The notes under the pieces: model-generated | The model's input: only the letters and a program-made list of their open reading frames with translations | Told to the model about the DNA's origin: nothing | Database searches by the model: none | Assembly: GCA_035353815.1 (NCBI GenBank) | Contig: DAOQAG010000004.1 | Span: forward strand, 73,963 to 137,962 | Length of the DNA stretch: 64,000 nt | Reading direction: 5' to 3' | Origin: JAKPUX01 sp035353815 | GTDB taxonomy: Bacteria > Zhuqueibacterota > Zhuqueibacteria > Residuimicrobiales > Residuimicrobiaceae | Program-made: the position numbers and the translations under genes | Shown: in pieces, positions 34,055-43,157 of the stretch | Layout: every line of letters starts with the position of its first letter | Position numbering within the stretch: the stretch's first letter is position 1

Positions 34055-35093
34055 GCTGCAAGGGATCGCCTGGCATGACGGCCGGGTCCGGATCCTGGAT
34101 CAGACCCGACTGCCCGAGGAGCTGGTGCTGCTGGAGATTTCCGACTATCAGGGCATTGTCAAGGCCATCAAGGAAATGAATGTCCGCGGCGCGCCGGCCA
34201 TTGGCATCGCCGCCGCCTATGGGGTGGTTCTCTCGGTCTGGTCGCTGGAGGAATCCGACCGGCCTGCGTTTCTCGAGCGGGTCAATCAGGCGGTCGAGGC
34301 CCTCGGGCGGGCGCGGCCGACGGCGCGCAACCTTTTCTGGGCGCTGGAGCGCATGCGCGCCGCCCTGATGCGTCTGCTCAGCCGGCCGCTGCGCGAGATC
34401 CGTCTGGCGCTGCTGGCGGAGGCGCAGCAGATTCATGCGGATGATATCGAGCGCTGCCGGGCCATCGGCCGCCATGGCGCCGCTCTGCTGCCGCAGACCA
34501 TCGCGGTGATGACCTACTGCAATGCCGGCGCCTATGCCACCGGCGGCTTTGGCACGGCCCTGGGCATCATTCGCACGGCGGCGCAGCAGGGCAAAAAGGT
34601 GCAGGTCTATGCCTGCGAAACCCGTCCCCTGCTCCAGGGCAGCCGCATCACCGCCTGGGAACTGGCTGAGGATGAGATTCCCGTGACCGTGCTCTGCGAC
34701 AACATGGCCGCCTATGCCATGGCGCGGGGGCTGGTGCAGATGGTCATCGTCGGCGCCGACCGCATTGCCCGCAATGGCGATACCGCCAACAAGATCGGCA
34801 CCTACAACCTGGCCATCCTGGCTCAGCACCACCGCATCCCCTTTTATATTGCGGCACCACTCTCGACCTTCGATGCGGAGATCCGCAGCGGCGACCACAT
34901 TCCCATTGAGCAGCGCCCGGGCGCTGAGGTCGAGATGTGCGGCGGACGTCGCGTGGTGCCGGAGGGTGTGCCCATTCTGAACCCCTCCTTCGATGTCACA
35001 CCCGCCAAGTACATCGATGCCTTTATTACCGAGAAGGGGATCCTCCGGCCCCCGTTCGAGGAAAGTTTGGGGAGAATTGAACTAAAAGCTTGA
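34047..35093 (+). CDS. mtnA: S-methyl-5-thioribose-1-phosphate isomerase
   Basis: This 348-residue enzyme of the methionine salvage pathway converts methylthioribose-1-phosphate to the ribulose form. Signature segments are RGAPAIGIAAAYGV, MTYCNAGAYATGGFGTALG (active-site Cys) and VGADRIARNGDTANKIGTYN (active-site Asp). I chose the ATG at 34047, which follows GGAGAGGAG; it overlaps the waaA stop by 8 bases and so is translationally coupled to an unrelated pathway. No other salvage gene is visible here. Some homologues act on related 5-deoxyribose phosphates, which cannot be excluded. Confidence 0.94.
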   Translation: MDELQGIAWHDGRVRILDQTRLPEELVLLEISDYQGIVKAIKEMNVRGAPAIGIAAAYGVVLSVWSLEESDRPAFLERVNQAVEALGRARPTARNLFWALERMRAALMRLLSRPLREIRLALLAEAQQIHADDIERCRAIGRHGAALLPQTIAVMTYCNAGAYATGGFGTALGIIRTAAQQGKKVQVYACETRPLLQGSRITAWELAEDEIPVTVLCDNMAAYAMARGLVQMVIVGADRIARNGDTANKIGTYNLAILAQHHRIPFYIAAPLSTFDAEIRSGDHIPIEQRPGAEVEMCGGRRVVPEGVPILNPSFDVTPAKYIDAFITEKGILRPPFEESLGRIELKA

Positions 35094-35118
35094 TTAAATA
35101 TTATTTTTATACTAAATT
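35090..35118 (+). promoter_or_regulatory. Candidate promoter of the TPR lipoprotein gene
   Basis: TTGATT (35090-35095) and TAAATT (35113-35118) are 17 bases apart, overlapping the end of mtnA, and are followed by AT-rich sequence. The start codon is about 43 bases downstream. Confidence 0.5.
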
Positions 35119-35160
35119 ATTTAATTAAATCCGCAAACCTAACTCTCGGGAGCATAGACA

Positions 35161-36273
35161 ATGAAAAAGATCTCCTCTCTCATCCTGCCGGTGATCGTGC
35201 TCGTCGCGCTGTTCACCATAATGGGATGCCAGACCAAGGAAGTCACCTCGGCAAAGGTCTACATCAGCCAGAATAACTGGGATAAGGCCATTGAACAGCT
35301 GGAACAGGCTGTGCAAATCTATCCCAATGACGCCGAAGCGCGCTATCTTCTCGGCGAAGGCTATGGCAACAAGGGCATGTGGGAAAAGATGAACGAGATG
35401 TTCAACCAGTCCGCCGCCCTGGCTCCCACCTTTGCGACGCAGATCAAGAATACCCGTGAGAAGTATTGGGTCACTACTTTCAATCAGGGTGTCTCCAGGG
35501 TCAATGCCAAGGAAGGACAGACCCCTGATGTGGAAGGCGCCATCAAGGAATTCAGTGCGGCCATCAAAATCGACCCCAGCCGCGTCGAAGCCTACAAGAA
35601 CCTGGCTTACAGCTACCTGCGCAACAACAACACCCCCGCTGCCGTTTCGGCCTACGAAACCTATTTGGCGATCAACCCCAAGGACATCTCCATCCTCAAC
35701 GAGGTGACCCGGCTCTATATGGAGAGCAAGGATTACCCCAAGGCTGAGGCGACGGCGCAGAAAACCCTGGCGATTGATGCCGCCAATCTGGATGCCATCT
35801 CCAACCTGGCCATGGCTTACGATCTCAGCGGTCAGAACGACAAGGCACTGCAGACCTATGAGACCGCTCTGGCCAAGAATCCCACTGACCAGGATCTGAT
35901 CTTCAATCTCGCCCGTCTCCACTACCTCAACAAAGGCTATGACAAGGCGATCGAGCTCTTCCAGAAGGTCATCTCCCTCAGCCCGGACGATTACGATGCC
36001 AATCTCAATGTCGGCAACGCCTACTTGACCATGGCGGATGATCTGCGCAAGAGCCTGGTGGAGAAGGAGACGGCCAAGCAGACGGTCACGGATGCTGATG
36101 TGGCCAAGCTGAAAGAGTTTTACAAAGCCGCCATCCCCTTCCTGGAGAAGGCCATCGCCGTCAAGCCGGATAACTCGGCGGTCTACTACAATCTGGGTGT
36201 CGCCTATATCAATATCGGCGATCAGGCCAAGGGTGCCGAATTTTTTAACAAGGCCGAGCAATTGCGCAAGTAA
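35161..36273 (+). CDS. TPR-repeat lipoprotein
   Basis: This 370-residue protein has a lipoprotein signal (LFTIMGC, Cys23) and six or more tetratricopeptide repeats covering nearly the whole mature chain. Examples are NNWDKAIEQLEQAVQIYPND, DLSGQNDKALQTYETAL and NKGYDKAIELFQKVISLSPD. Such proteins act as periplasmic docking platforms in envelope assembly, for example BamD-like or Pil/Tol-associated factors, but no specific family is identifiable. It is a single-gene unit with its own candidate promoter and a strong terminator. Codon usage and the AT-rich leader suggest good expression. Confidence 0.88.
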   Translation: MKKISSLILPVIVLVALFTIMGCQTKEVTSAKVYISQNNWDKAIEQLEQAVQIYPNDAEARYLLGEGYGNKGMWEKMNEMFNQSAALAPTFATQIKNTREKYWVTTFNQGVSRVNAKEGQTPDVEGAIKEFSAAIKIDPSRVEAYKNLAYSYLRNNNTPAAVSAYETYLAINPKDISILNEVTRLYMESKDYPKAEATAQKTLAIDAANLDAISNLAMAYDLSGQNDKALQTYETALAKNPTDQDLIFNLARLHYLNKGYDKAIELFQKVISLSPDDYDANLNVGNAYLTMADDLRKSLVEKETAKQTVTDADVAKLKEFYKAAIPFLEKAIAVKPDNSAVYYNLGVAYINIGDQAKGAEFFNKAEQLRK

Positions 36274-36291
36274 CCGGCCTGTCCGCACACG

Positions 36292-36321
36292 AGCCCCGCA
36301 CCTGCTGTGGGGCTTTTTTTT
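36292..36321 (+). terminator. Rho-independent terminator after the TPR lipoprotein
   Basis: A 9-base-pair stem (AGCCCCGCA at 36292-36300 with TGTGGGGCT at 36306-36314, one G-T pair) has the loop CCTGC and is followed by eight T residues. A textbook intrinsic terminator. Confidence 0.92.
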
Positions 36322-36324
36322 GCC

Positions 36325-36353
36325 TTGAATATCTGACAAAATATCCGTTTATT
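36325..36353 (+). promoter_or_regulatory. Candidate promoter of uppS
   Basis: TTGAAT (36325-36330) and TTTATT (36348-36353) are 17 bases apart, immediately after a terminator. The expected transcript start falls near 36360, which makes a translation start at 36359 unlikely. Confidence 0.35.
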
Positions 36354-36427
36354 ATTACGTGAGCACCACTGCCGGTACCGGTAACGGCTTGCCGGTTGCA
36401 GTCATTGTATCGGACGACGAGCGTATT

Positions 36428-37171
36428 GTGATCGATCAGGTTCGTGTCAATCGCATCAAGGCTCATGGCAATGTGCCGGGTCATGTCGCCGTGATCATGG
36501 ATGGAAACGGCCGTTGGGCCAAGGGGCGCGGTCTGCCGCGCACCGAGGGCCACAAGGAGGGCATCGAATCGGTACGCGCGGTCGTCGAAGCTGCCGGCGC
36601 CCTCGGCGTCAAGGCCCTGACGCTCTATACCTTTTCGTCGGAAAACTGGGCCCGTCCGCGCACGGAGGTGGCGGCCCTGATGTCGCTGCTGGTGCGGACT
36701 CTGCGCCGCGAGACCGAAGAGCTGGACCGCAGCAATGTCCGCTTGACGGTCATCGGCGACCTCGAGGCCCTGCCCCTGACCCCGCGGATCGGGTTTACGG
36801 CGGTGATCGCGCGCCTGAGCAAGAACACGGGACTGGTGCTCAATCTCGCGCTCAGTTACAGCGGGCGGCAGGAGATCACTCAAGCGGCTCGTGCCCTGGC
36901 GCGCGAGGTAGCCGCCGGGCGTCTTGATCCCGACCGGATCGACGAGACCCTTTTCGCCCGCCACCTGCAGACCGCAGCGATCGGCGACCCCGATCTGCTC
37001 ATCCGTACCAGCGGCGAACTGCGCCTGAGCAATTTTCTTCTCTGGCAGCTGGCTTACTCCGAGTTTTATATCACCCCCATACTCTGGCCGGACTTTCGGC
37101 ATGAGCAGTTTCTGGACGCCATCGAGTCCTATCAGAGCCGTGAACGCCGCTTCGGCAAGGTTACCGGTTGA
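36428..37171 (+). CDS. uppS: Isoprenyl transferase (undecaprenyl diphosphate synthase)
   Basis: This cis-prenyltransferase makes undecaprenyl diphosphate, the lipid carrier for peptidoglycan and O-antigen. Diagnostic motifs are VAVIMDGNGRWAKGRGLPR (catalytic Asp), TLYTFSSENWARP and DLLIRTSGELRLSNFLLWQ, followed by AYSEFY. The GTG at 36428 gives 247 residues, close to the usual 240-255. A GTG at 36359 would add 23 residues but has no ribosome site and lies at the predicted transcript start. It opens an envelope gene cluster that continues with bamA. Confidence 0.92.
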   Translation: MIDQVRVNRIKAHGNVPGHVAVIMDGNGRWAKGRGLPRTEGHKEGIESVRAVVEAAGALGVKALTLYTFSSENWARPRTEVAALMSLLVRTLRRETEELDRSNVRLTVIGDLEALPLTPRIGFTAVIARLSKNTGLVLNLALSYSGRQEITQAARALAREVAAGRLDPDRIDETLFARHLQTAAIGDPDLLIRTSGELRLSNFLLWQLAYSEFYITPILWPDFRHEQFLDAIESYQSRERRFGKVTG

Positions 37172-37363
37172 ACCGGATGCCGCCCGCCTGTGCTCGTGCC
37201 CTCTGCGCCCTGCCCTCCGCCTGGGGAACCCGCCAGCCACAGTTTGCAAGGAACTTTACAGGATTACAATAGTTTGATGTGTAAAACGGGGAGGAGGCGC
37301 GGCTGATGGTGCGGCGCGAATTTCCGGGTAGGAGCAGGATCAACCGGCATGAAAAAAATGTCT

Positions 37364-37391
37364 TTGCAAAAATGCCGGAATTGATTAAATT
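37364..37391 (+). promoter_or_regulatory. Candidate promoter of bamA
   Basis: TTGCAA (37364-37369) and TAAATT (37386-37391) are 16 bases apart and lie 35 bases before the bamA start. The rest of 37172-37363 holds no gene I can support. Confidence 0.45.
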
Positions 37392-37426
37392 TTAAAGTTT
37401 TGATTAAACCGAAAAAGGCTGAACGC

Positions 37427-39745
37427 ATGACCTTCTCGCACCATCGCTACAACATCTTTTTCATCGTGCTGCTGCTCATCTTGCCTCTGACGGGTTTTGC
37501 CCAAAAGCGTTCGATCAAGATCCTAGGCCTTGCGGTGGAGGGGAACAAGACCGTCGACGCCAGTATGATCCGTCTCAGCTCGGGCCTGAATGTCGGCAGC
37601 GAGGTGACGGGCGATGGCATCCAGGAGGCGATCCGTCAGCTTTGGCGGCTCTCGCTCTTTTCCGATATCGAGATCCTCGTGGACCGCGAAGTGGCGGACG
37701 GGGCCTATCTGAATATCAAGGTGGCCGAAAATCCCCGCCTGGAAAAGGTGGAGATCGAAGGCAATAAAAAGCTGAAAAAAGAGGATATCGAAAACCTCCT
37801 CAATTTCTATCCCGGGCAGGTGGTGAGCCCCACCCTGATCAGCCGCGCCAAATCCAAAATCTACGATAAATACAAGGAAAAGGGCTACCTCCTCGCCCGT
37901 ATCAAGGCCAATCAGTACGTCAGCCGGGATGACAGCAACCGCGTCCTGGTCCGCTTCGTCTTCGAAGAGGGCAGCAAGGTCCAGATCGAAAAGATCCACT
38001 TTCACGGCAACACCCATTTCTCCGAGGCCCGGCTGCGCAAGCAGATGAAAAAGACCAAGGAGGACCGCTGGTGGCGGGGCGCCGATTTCGACCGCGACAA
38101 GTATACGGAAGATCAGGGCAAGGTGCTCGATTTCTATTTCAACCACGGCTATCGCGACGCCGAGATCCTGCGCGACTCGCTCTACTACAGTCCCGACCGC
38201 AGCGACATGTTCATCGATGTCTGGGTGCAGGAGGGAGACCGCTACACCTTCGGCAATGTCACCTGGAAGGGCAATACCGTTTTCACCAACGATCAGCTGA
38301 CGGCCAACCTTGGTTTCGCACCGGGAGAGGTCTACAGCAAGAAAAAACTCGATGAGGCGCTGCAAAAGCACATCGGCACCCTCTATTATGACCGCGGCTA
38401 TATCTATGCCCAGGTCGAGCCCACCGAGAACGTCGGCGAAAATAACGCGCTCAATATCGATTTCACCGTGAACGAGGGCAAACAGGCCCGCATCAACGAG
38501 ATCACCATCACCGGCAATACCCGCACCAAGGACAAGGTCATCCGCCGCGAACTCAAGATCCTGCCGGGCGACACCTTCAGCCGTACCCTGCTCGAACGCT
38601 CGCAGCGCGAGGTGTGGATGCTGAACTATTTCAGCAACGTCGAGCCCAAGGTCAATCCCATCGACGAGGATAAGGTCGATCTCGAGTTCAAGGTCGATGA
38701 GAAATCCACCGATACCGCCAACATGTCGGCCGGCTATTCCGAGGTCGACAAATTCATCGGCTCGCTCGGCCTCGCCATGGCCAACCTCTTCGGCAACGGT
38801 CAGCGCCTCAGTTTCGACTGGAATTTCGGGCGCTATTACCGCTCGTTCAATATCGGCTTTACCGAACCCTGGCTGCGCGATACCCCGACCCTCGCCGGCG
38901 TCTCCGTCTATGACACCAAGCGCGATGCCGCCTACTACGGCTACAAGCAGCAAAGCCGGGGATTCTCGCTTCGCCTCGGCCGCGATATGACCTGGCCGGA
39001 TAATTTTTTCCGCAGCGACGTCATCTATGGCATCGATGAAACCACCCTTTCCGATTTCAATTCCTACTATGTCGCGGCCAACCCCAATGGCATCGTCACC
39101 CAGCATTGGCCGCTGACCAGCAGCAGCATCACCCATATCATCTCCCGCAACAGCCTGGACCGTCCCGAATTCCCGACCGCCGGTTCGGACATCACCCTCA
39201 CCAACGAGCTGAGCGGGACCTTTCTCGGCGGCAATGTCGATTTCCACAAGCATACCTTCCGCATGGACTGGTTCATGCCCGCCTACTGGAAACTGGTCCT
39301 CTACTCCAGCTTCCAGGCCGGCTATATGCAGACCATTGGCAATAATTCGCGCATCCCCTATCTCGAATACTTTTTCATGGGCGGCGACGGCCTCTCGCGC
39401 TCCATTCCCCTGCGCGGATATGACGATCCGCTCGGCGAAAGCACATCCTATATCGAAGCTGGAGGCAAATCCTATCTGAAATACACCGCTGAAGTGCGCA
39501 TTCCCATCGCGCCCAATCCGACCATCTTCGCGCTCTTCTTCGCCGAAGCGGGCAAGGTCTGGTCCAGCTTCCGCACCTCCGACCCCTTCGCCATGAAACG
39601 GTCGGTCGGCATCGGCGGCCGCGTCTATATGCCCATGATCGGCATCATCGGCTTCGATTACGGATACGGATTCGACCGGGTCGATGCCCTGGGCAACCCG
39701 GATCCCAAATGGAAAATGCACTTCGTCTTCGGACGCAGCTTTTAA
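37427..39745 (+). CDS. bamA: Outer membrane protein assembly factor BamA
   Basis: This 772-residue Omp85 protein inserts beta-barrel proteins into the outer membrane. The signal peptide ends near TGFA (about residue 25). Five POTRA domains fill about 27-430; examples of their cores are KILGLAVEGNKTVD, KVEIEGNKKLKKEDI, KIHFHGNTHFSEARL, NVTWKGNTVFTNDQL and EITITGNTRTKDKV. The C-terminal barrel begins near 440 and closes with HFVFGRSF, ending in Phe as expected. Near GLSRSIPLRGYDD is the L6 VRGF-type motif, here LRGY. I chose ATG 37427 over a TTG at 37400 because it starts the signal peptide. A skp-like gene follows after 51 bases, as in many diderms. Confidence 0.95.
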   Translation: MTFSHHRYNIFFIVLLLILPLTGFAQKRSIKILGLAVEGNKTVDASMIRLSSGLNVGSEVTGDGIQEAIRQLWRLSLFSDIEILVDREVADGAYLNIKVAENPRLEKVEIEGNKKLKKEDIENLLNFYPGQVVSPTLISRAKSKIYDKYKEKGYLLARIKANQYVSRDDSNRVLVRFVFEEGSKVQIEKIHFHGNTHFSEARLRKQMKKTKEDRWWRGADFDRDKYTEDQGKVLDFYFNHGYRDAEILRDSLYYSPDRSDMFIDVWVQEGDRYTFGNVTWKGNTVFTNDQLTANLGFAPGEVYSKKKLDEALQKHIGTLYYDRGYIYAQVEPTENVGENNALNIDFTVNEGKQARINEITITGNTRTKDKVIRRELKILPGDTFSRTLLERSQREVWMLNYFSNVEPKVNPIDEDKVDLEFKVDEKSTDTANMSAGYSEVDKFIGSLGLAMANLFGNGQRLSFDWNFGRYYRSFNIGFTEPWLRDTPTLAGVSVYDTKRDAAYYGYKQQSRGFSLRLGRDMTWPDNFFRSDVIYGIDETTLSDFNSYYVAANPNGIVTQHWPLTSSSITHIISRNSLDRPEFPTAGSDITLTNELSGTFLGGNVDFHKHTFRMDWFMPAYWKLVLYSSFQAGYMQTIGNNSRIPYLEYFFMGGDGLSRSIPLRGYDDPLGESTSYIEAGGKSYLKYTAEVRIPIAPNPTIFALFFAEAGKVWSSFRTSDPFAMKRSVGIGGRVYMPMIGIIGFDYGYGFDRVDALGNPDPKWKMHFVFGRSF

Positions 39746-39796
39746 CTGAAATCCATCATCCATGCCCCAATACATTCCCAAGACCAGGAGGTCATC

Positions 39797-40360
39797 GTGA
39801 AAAAAATGCAATGGGTTGTTCTGACCGTGGCCGCAATCGTTCTCGCCGCCGGATCGGTTTCCGCTCAGAAACTCGCCTACATCAATTCGCAAAAGATCAT
39901 CGCCACATACCGGGAAGCACAGGACGCCCAGGAGCGCCTGAACAAGATCAGCGCCGGATGGGAAGAAGAAGCCAAACTGATGCAGAAGCAGTTCCAGGAC
40001 CTCGGCGAACAGCTCGAATCCCAATCCCTGCTCCTCAGCGATGACCGCAAACAGGAGAAGCAGCAGGAACTGCAGACCCTGTACATGAAGATCCAGCAGT
40101 ACCAGTCGGAAAAATGGGGCCAGAATGGCGAGCTCTACAAGAAACAGGAAGAGCTGATGCAGCCGATTTTCGACAAGATCAATGCCGCCATCAAAAAGAT
40201 CGCCGCCGAGCAGAGCTACGATTTTGTCTTCGACAGCATCAACGGCAATATCGTCTACGCCAGCCCGAAGCAGGTCGATCTGACCGATGAGGTCCTCGCC
40301 GAACTCGAAAAGGGCCTCCCGGCCAAGACGACAGCGACGCCCGCCAAGACGTCCCGGTAA
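39797..40360 (+). CDS. skp: OmpH/Skp-family periplasmic chaperone
   Basis: This 187-residue protein has a signal peptide (about 1-23, ending SVSA) and a long charged coiled coil at about 40-125, the tentacle region of Skp. The N-terminal strand KLAYINSQKIIATYREAQDA is typical. The C-terminal strand block contains YDFVFDSINGNIVYASP. Skp trimers hold unfolded outer-membrane proteins before delivery to BamA, whose gene lies just upstream. The GTG start has AGGAGG upstream. Confidence 0.9.
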   Translation: MKKMQWVVLTVAAIVLAAGSVSAQKLAYINSQKIIATYREAQDAQERLNKISAGWEEEAKLMQKQFQDLGEQLESQSLLLSDDRKQEKQQELQTLYMKIQQYQSEKWGQNGELYKKQEELMQPIFDKINAAIKKIAAEQSYDFVFDSINGNIVYASPKQVDLTDEVLAELEKGLPAKTTATPAKTSR

Positions 40361-40369
40361 CAGACTCCC

Positions 40370-40409
40370 GATCCCGGGCTGCGGTGCCCCTCAACCGCGA
40401 TCCGGGATC
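40370..40409 (+). terminator. Long hairpin after skp
   Basis: An 8-base-pair outer stem (GATCCCGG at 40370-40377 with CCGGGATC at 40402-40409) and a 5-base-pair inner stem (GCGGT/ACCGC) are separated by a 3x3 internal loop. There is no U-tract. It could attenuate rather than stop transcription. Confidence 0.45.
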
Positions 40410-40438
40410 TGACGTGACACGGGCACCCAACCATGCGC

Positions 40439-40460
40439 AGCCCCGGTATTGGCCGGGGCT
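40439..40460 (+). terminator. Second hairpin between skp and lpxD
   Basis: A perfect 8-base-pair stem (AGCCCCGG with CCGGGGCT) has the loop TATTGG and no U-tract. With the hairpin at 40370 it fills part of the 257-base spacer; the remainder shows nothing I can call. Confidence 0.4.
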
Positions 40461-40617
40461 GGCCCCGTCCCCTGCGGACGGCGGCCCGCACCCGGGTGTT
40501 CCGTGTTTCGCCGTTTAGGGCCCGACCGCTGCCGCAGCTGCTGCTGCAGCGGCGTGGCGGAATTTGTCGCTCGCCCCAGGTGTTTCATCCAACAAAGAGC
40601 TTTCTTGAGGACAATGG

Positions 40618-41673
40618 ATGGCCTTTCGCCTCGCAGAGATCGCCTCCTGGATCGGCGCCGTCGTCGACGGCGATGAGACCCTGGAGATCACCGGACTGGC
40701 CAAGATCGAAGAGGCCCAGCCCGGGCAGCTCACTTTCATCGCCAATCCCAAATATGAAAAGTATATTCAAGAGACTGCCGCCTCGGCCGTACTGGTCGCC
40801 GATAATTTTCCGGGGTGCGGCAAGACCCTGCTGCGCTGCAGCGATCCCTATTACGCCTTTCTCCAGCTGGTCGAGCGCCTCTACGGCGGCCCGCCGGCCC
40901 TGCCCGCCGGCATCCACCCCTCCGCCGTGATCGGCGCCGGCAGCCGCGTCGCTCCCGACAGCGCCATCGGTCCGCTGGTTTGCCTCGGCCGCAACTGCGT
41001 CGTCGGCGCCCGCGTCCAACTCCATCCCGGCGTGGTGCTCGGCGACGAGGTGCAGATCGGCGATGATACCATCCTCTACGCCAATGTATCGGTGCGCGAA
41101 CGCTGCCGCCTCGGCGACCGCGTCATTGTCCACTGCGGCGCCGTCATCGGCTCCGACGGCTTTGGCTTCGCCTTCAAGGAGGGCCGCTATCACAAGATCC
41201 CGCAGACCGGCATCGTCATCGTGGAGGAGGACGTCGAGATCGGCGCCAATACCACCATCGACCGCGCCACCCTCGGAGCGACGGTCATCCATGCCGGCGT
41301 CAAGCTCGACAACCTGATTCAGGTGGCGCACAATGTCGAGATCGGTTGCCATACCGCCATTGCCGCCCAGGCCGGGATCTCGGGCAGCTCCAAGGTGGGC
41401 ACCTACGTGCGCATGGGCGGACAGGTCGGCATCTCCGGCCATCTCCATATCGGCGACAACGTGATCCTCGGCGGCCAGGCGGGCGTGACCAAGGATATCC
41501 CTGCCGGCGTTTTTTACTCCGGCTATCCGGCCCGGCCGCACATGCAGGCCATGCGCGAGGAGGCCGGAGTGGCGCGGCTTCCCGAGCTGCTCAAACGCAT
41601 CAAACAGCTTGAAAAACAGGTCGAGGCTCTGTCACGCCCCACCGGCGGCCGGAGCGAAGAGCCGCAGCCGTAA
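40618..41673 (+). CDS. lpxD: UDP-3-O-acylglucosamine N-acyltransferase
   Basis: This is the third enzyme of lipid A synthesis and adds the N-linked acyl chain. The 351-residue protein has an N-terminal uridine-binding domain (about 1-100, LTFIANPKYEKYI). A left-handed beta-helix of hexapeptide repeats follows, with the family segment DRATLGATVIHAGVKLDNLI and QVAHNVEIGCHTAIAAQ (catalytic His). A C-terminal helix closes the protein. Length is normal. It is 26 bases upstream of the lpxC-fabZ fusion. Confidence 0.95.
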   Translation: MAFRLAEIASWIGAVVDGDETLEITGLAKIEEAQPGQLTFIANPKYEKYIQETAASAVLVADNFPGCGKTLLRCSDPYYAFLQLVERLYGGPPALPAGIHPSAVIGAGSRVAPDSAIGPLVCLGRNCVVGARVQLHPGVVLGDEVQIGDDTILYANVSVRERCRLGDRVIVHCGAVIGSDGFGFAFKEGRYHKIPQTGIVIVEEDVEIGANTTIDRATLGATVIHAGVKLDNLIQVAHNVEIGCHTAIAAQAGISGSSKVGTYVRMGGQVGISGHLHIGDNVILGGQAGVTKDIPAGVFYSGYPARPHMQAMREEAGVARLPELLKRIKQLEKQVEALSRPTGGRSEEPQP

Positions 41674-41699
41674 GTGCGGCGCGGAATTCTGGAGGATGA

Positions 41700-43115
41700 A
41701 TGATAAAAAATCAGCGCACAATAAAACACCCGGTCTCCTACGCCGGTGTGGGGCTCCATACCGGCAATAAAACCAAGATCACCTTTGTCCCTGCCCCGGC
41801 CAACACCGGCATTCTTTTCCGCCGCGTCGATATGCCCGACAGCCCGGTCATCCCGGCCGATGTCGATCACGTGATCGACATCTCCCGCGGCACCACCATC
41901 GGCATCGGCGAGGCCCGCGTCCACACGGTCGAGCATGTCCTCGCCGCCGTTAGCGGCCTCGAGATCGATAACCTCATCTGCGAGGTCGACGGCAACGAGC
42001 CGCCCGTGGGCGACGGCAGCGCCCTGCCGTTCGTCGAAATCCTGCTCAAGGCCGGATTCGATGAACAGGACTCGCCACGGGATTACCTCATCATCGACAA
42101 GACCATCGCCTATCGCGACGCCGACCGCGGCATCGATATCGTCGTCTTTCCCTCGGATGAATTCCGCATCACCTTTATGGTGGATTACAAGAATCCGGCC
42201 CTCGGCACCCAGTATACCGCCATGTATTCGCTTTATGAAGAGTTCGCCACCGAATTCGCCGCCGCCCGCACCTTTTGCTTCCTCAGCGAGGTCGAACAGC
42301 TGCGCAAGGCCAATCTCATCCGCGGCGGCGCCCTCGACAATGCCGTGGTCATCATCGACCGCGATATGAGCGAGGATGAACTCGGCGGGCTGCGCGAACT
42401 CTTCGAGATCGACGAAAAGGTGACCCTCTCCACCAATGGCATCCTCAACGGCAAGACCCTGCGCTACCCCAACGAACCGGTGCGCCACAAGGCGCTGGAT
42501 CTCATCGGCGACCTCGCCCTGCTCGGCATGCCGCTCAAGGCCCACGTCATGGCCGCCCGCTCCGGTCACGCCGCCAATGCCGAACTGGTCAAGCTGATCC
42601 GCAAGGAGTACAAAAAGAAGCTGATCCGCTCCAAATTCAAGAGCGATAACCGCGGGGTCTTTCTCGATCAGGAGGCTATCCTCAAGATCCTGCCGCACCG
42701 CTATCCCTTCCTCCTCGTCGACCGCATCATCGATCTCGTCCCCGAGGAACACGTCGTCGGCATCAAGAATGTCAGCATCAATGAGCCCTTCTTCCAGGGC
42801 CACTTCCCCGGCAAGCCGATCATGCCCGGCGTGCTGATCGTCGAGGCGATGGCGCAGGTCGGCGGCCTCCTGCTGCTCAATACCGAAACCGACCCGACCG
42901 CCAAACTGGTCTATTTCACCGGCATCGACAATGTCCGTTTCCGCAAGACGGTTGTCCCCGGCGATACCCTCCGCTTCGAGGTGGAGCTTACCGCAACGCG
43001 GCGCTCGATGTGCAAGATGGCCGGGCGCGCCTTCGTCGATGACGAACTGGTCTGTGAAGCCGAACTTATGGCCGCTATCGTCGATCGCAAGAGCGGCGAA
43101 TCCGTGCCGGAGTAG
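41700..43115 (+). CDS. lpxC-fabZ: Bifunctional UDP-3-O-acyl-N-acetylglucosamine deacetylase / 3-hydroxyacyl-ACP dehydratase
   Basis: This 471-residue fusion combines the committed step of lipid A synthesis with the fatty-acid dehydratase that competes for the same hydroxyacyl-ACP pool. Residues 1-310 are LpxC: zinc ligands lie in HTVEHVLAAVSG and HKALDLIGD, with VGDGSALPFVE and a C-terminal HAANAEL. Residues about 320-471 are FabZ: LPHRYPFLLVDRI (catalytic His) and FFQGHFPGKPIMPGVLIVEA (catalytic Glu). Such fusions are known from Bacteroidota and relatives. A GGAGG site precedes the ATG. lpxA follows after 42 bases. Confidence 0.96.
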   Translation: MIKNQRTIKHPVSYAGVGLHTGNKTKITFVPAPANTGILFRRVDMPDSPVIPADVDHVIDISRGTTIGIGEARVHTVEHVLAAVSGLEIDNLICEVDGNEPPVGDGSALPFVEILLKAGFDEQDSPRDYLIIDKTIAYRDADRGIDIVVFPSDEFRITFMVDYKNPALGTQYTAMYSLYEEFATEFAAARTFCFLSEVEQLRKANLIRGGALDNAVVIIDRDMSEDELGGLRELFEIDEKVTLSTNGILNGKTLRYPNEPVRHKALDLIGDLALLGMPLKAHVMAARSGHAANAELVKLIRKEYKKKLIRSKFKSDNRGVFLDQEAILKILPHRYPFLLVDRIIDLVPEEHVVGIKNVSINEPFFQGHFPGKPIMPGVLIVEAMAQVGGLLLLNTETDPTAKLVYFTGIDNVRFRKTVVPGDTLRFEVELTATRRSMCKMAGRAFVDDELVCEAELMAAIVDRKSGESVPE

Positions 43116-43157
43116 CCAACCGGTAGAGCTGAATACTGCCTGAAGAGGACTTATTCT

